DNA from: Entrophospora sp. SA101
Lineage: Eukaryota; Glomeromycota; Glomeromycetes; Entrophosporales; Entrophosporaceae
Reading direction: 5' to 3'
Assembly: GCA_958430865.1 (NCBI GenBank)
Contig: CAUDNR010001015.1
Location: 1-19,032, forward strand
DNA: 19,032 nt
Every line of letters begins with the position of its first letter. Positions within the stretch are counted from its first letter, which is position 1. Positions 18,983-19,032 of this stretch are shown piece by piece. A program made the translations under genes and the position numbers. A model generated the notes under the pieces. It was not told the DNA's origin and did not search any database. It saw only the letters and a program-made list of their open reading frames with translations.

Positions 18983-19007
18983 GCGCATTTTTAAACAAAA
19001 ATTGCGC
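18983..19007. repeat. Inverted repeat near the right edge
   Basis: GCGCA-TTTTT, a four-base loop AAAC, then AAAAA-T-TGCGC. The arms pair over 10 bp with one bulged base. The GC-rich ends are unusual in this AT-rich DNA. No gene is next to it inside the window. Confidence 0.5.
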
Positions 19008-19032
19008 AAAAACGCACACAATAAAAACACAA

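Larger units (their letters stand above)
18076..19032. other. Right-end intergenic DNA, no supported gene
   Basis: The sequence is unique after the repeat. It holds long T and A runs, an imperfect direct repeat (18306-18352 and 18472-18515), a small palindrome AATGAT-TGC-ATCATT (18887-18901) and an inverted repeat at 18983-19007. Two overlapping ORFs on opposite strands (18516-18764 minus, 18679-18888 plus) both lack motifs. Confidence 0.5.

Noticed and set aside
1..19032. Circular molecule with overlapping contig ends
   Set aside because: The matching blocks are not at the termini: 72 bp precede the left copy and 957 bp follow the right copy, and these flanks do not match the corresponding internal sequence.

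Overview
This is an AT-rich nuclear segment (about 70% A+T by eye) of a filamentous fungus. The best fit is an arbuscular mycorrhizal fungus (Glomeromycotina, Rhizophagus-like). The reasons are short AT-rich introns of about 45-110 bp with GT..AG ends, Asn-rich low-complexity protein tracts, a tyrosine-kinase-like protein kinase of the type expanded in those fungi (Cys knuckle, then a catalytic loop reading HCDLHSGN), multicopy families I associate with those genomes from memory, and many gene relics. The species call is inference; no search was run.

Layout. At the left edge (53-771, minus) is a truncated kinase copy lying in a 1,038-bp segment (73-1110) that recurs, with no difference I could find, at 17038-18075 near the right end. 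From 1802 to 3762 (plus) is a four-exon gene for a glycosylated membrane or secreted protein of unknown function, preceded by a 49-codon upstream ORF. From about 4.27 to 10.5 kb the DNA is a graveyard of decayed genes: a zinc-finger-type multicopy relic, an unidentified minus-strand relic, a RecQ-like helicase pseudogene, a second minus-strand relic with Gln/Ser/Asn tracts, a helix-turn-helix-like relic, a Cys-rich exon, and two further unidentified fragments, one with a convincing intron.

From 11879 to 13448 (minus) is the clearest single-copy metabolic gene, a five-exon L-threonine aldolase whose exons join in frame into 402 residues. At 14274-15278 (plus) is part of a lineage-specific family gene with one frame discrepancy. 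At 16211-17736 (minus) is the complete two-exon protein kinase of 485 residues. The last 950 bp hold repeats and no convincing gene.

The genes do not look like a functional cluster. The main points are the recent duplication of the kinase promoter and 5' end, the density of relics between intact genes, a tight cluster of TTAYGTCA/TTAGTCA motifs in the intergenic DNA at 15.66-15.77 kb, and three otherwise sound genes that are each one base away from a continuous frame, at or beside short A or G runs. The last point could be real decay or base-calling error.
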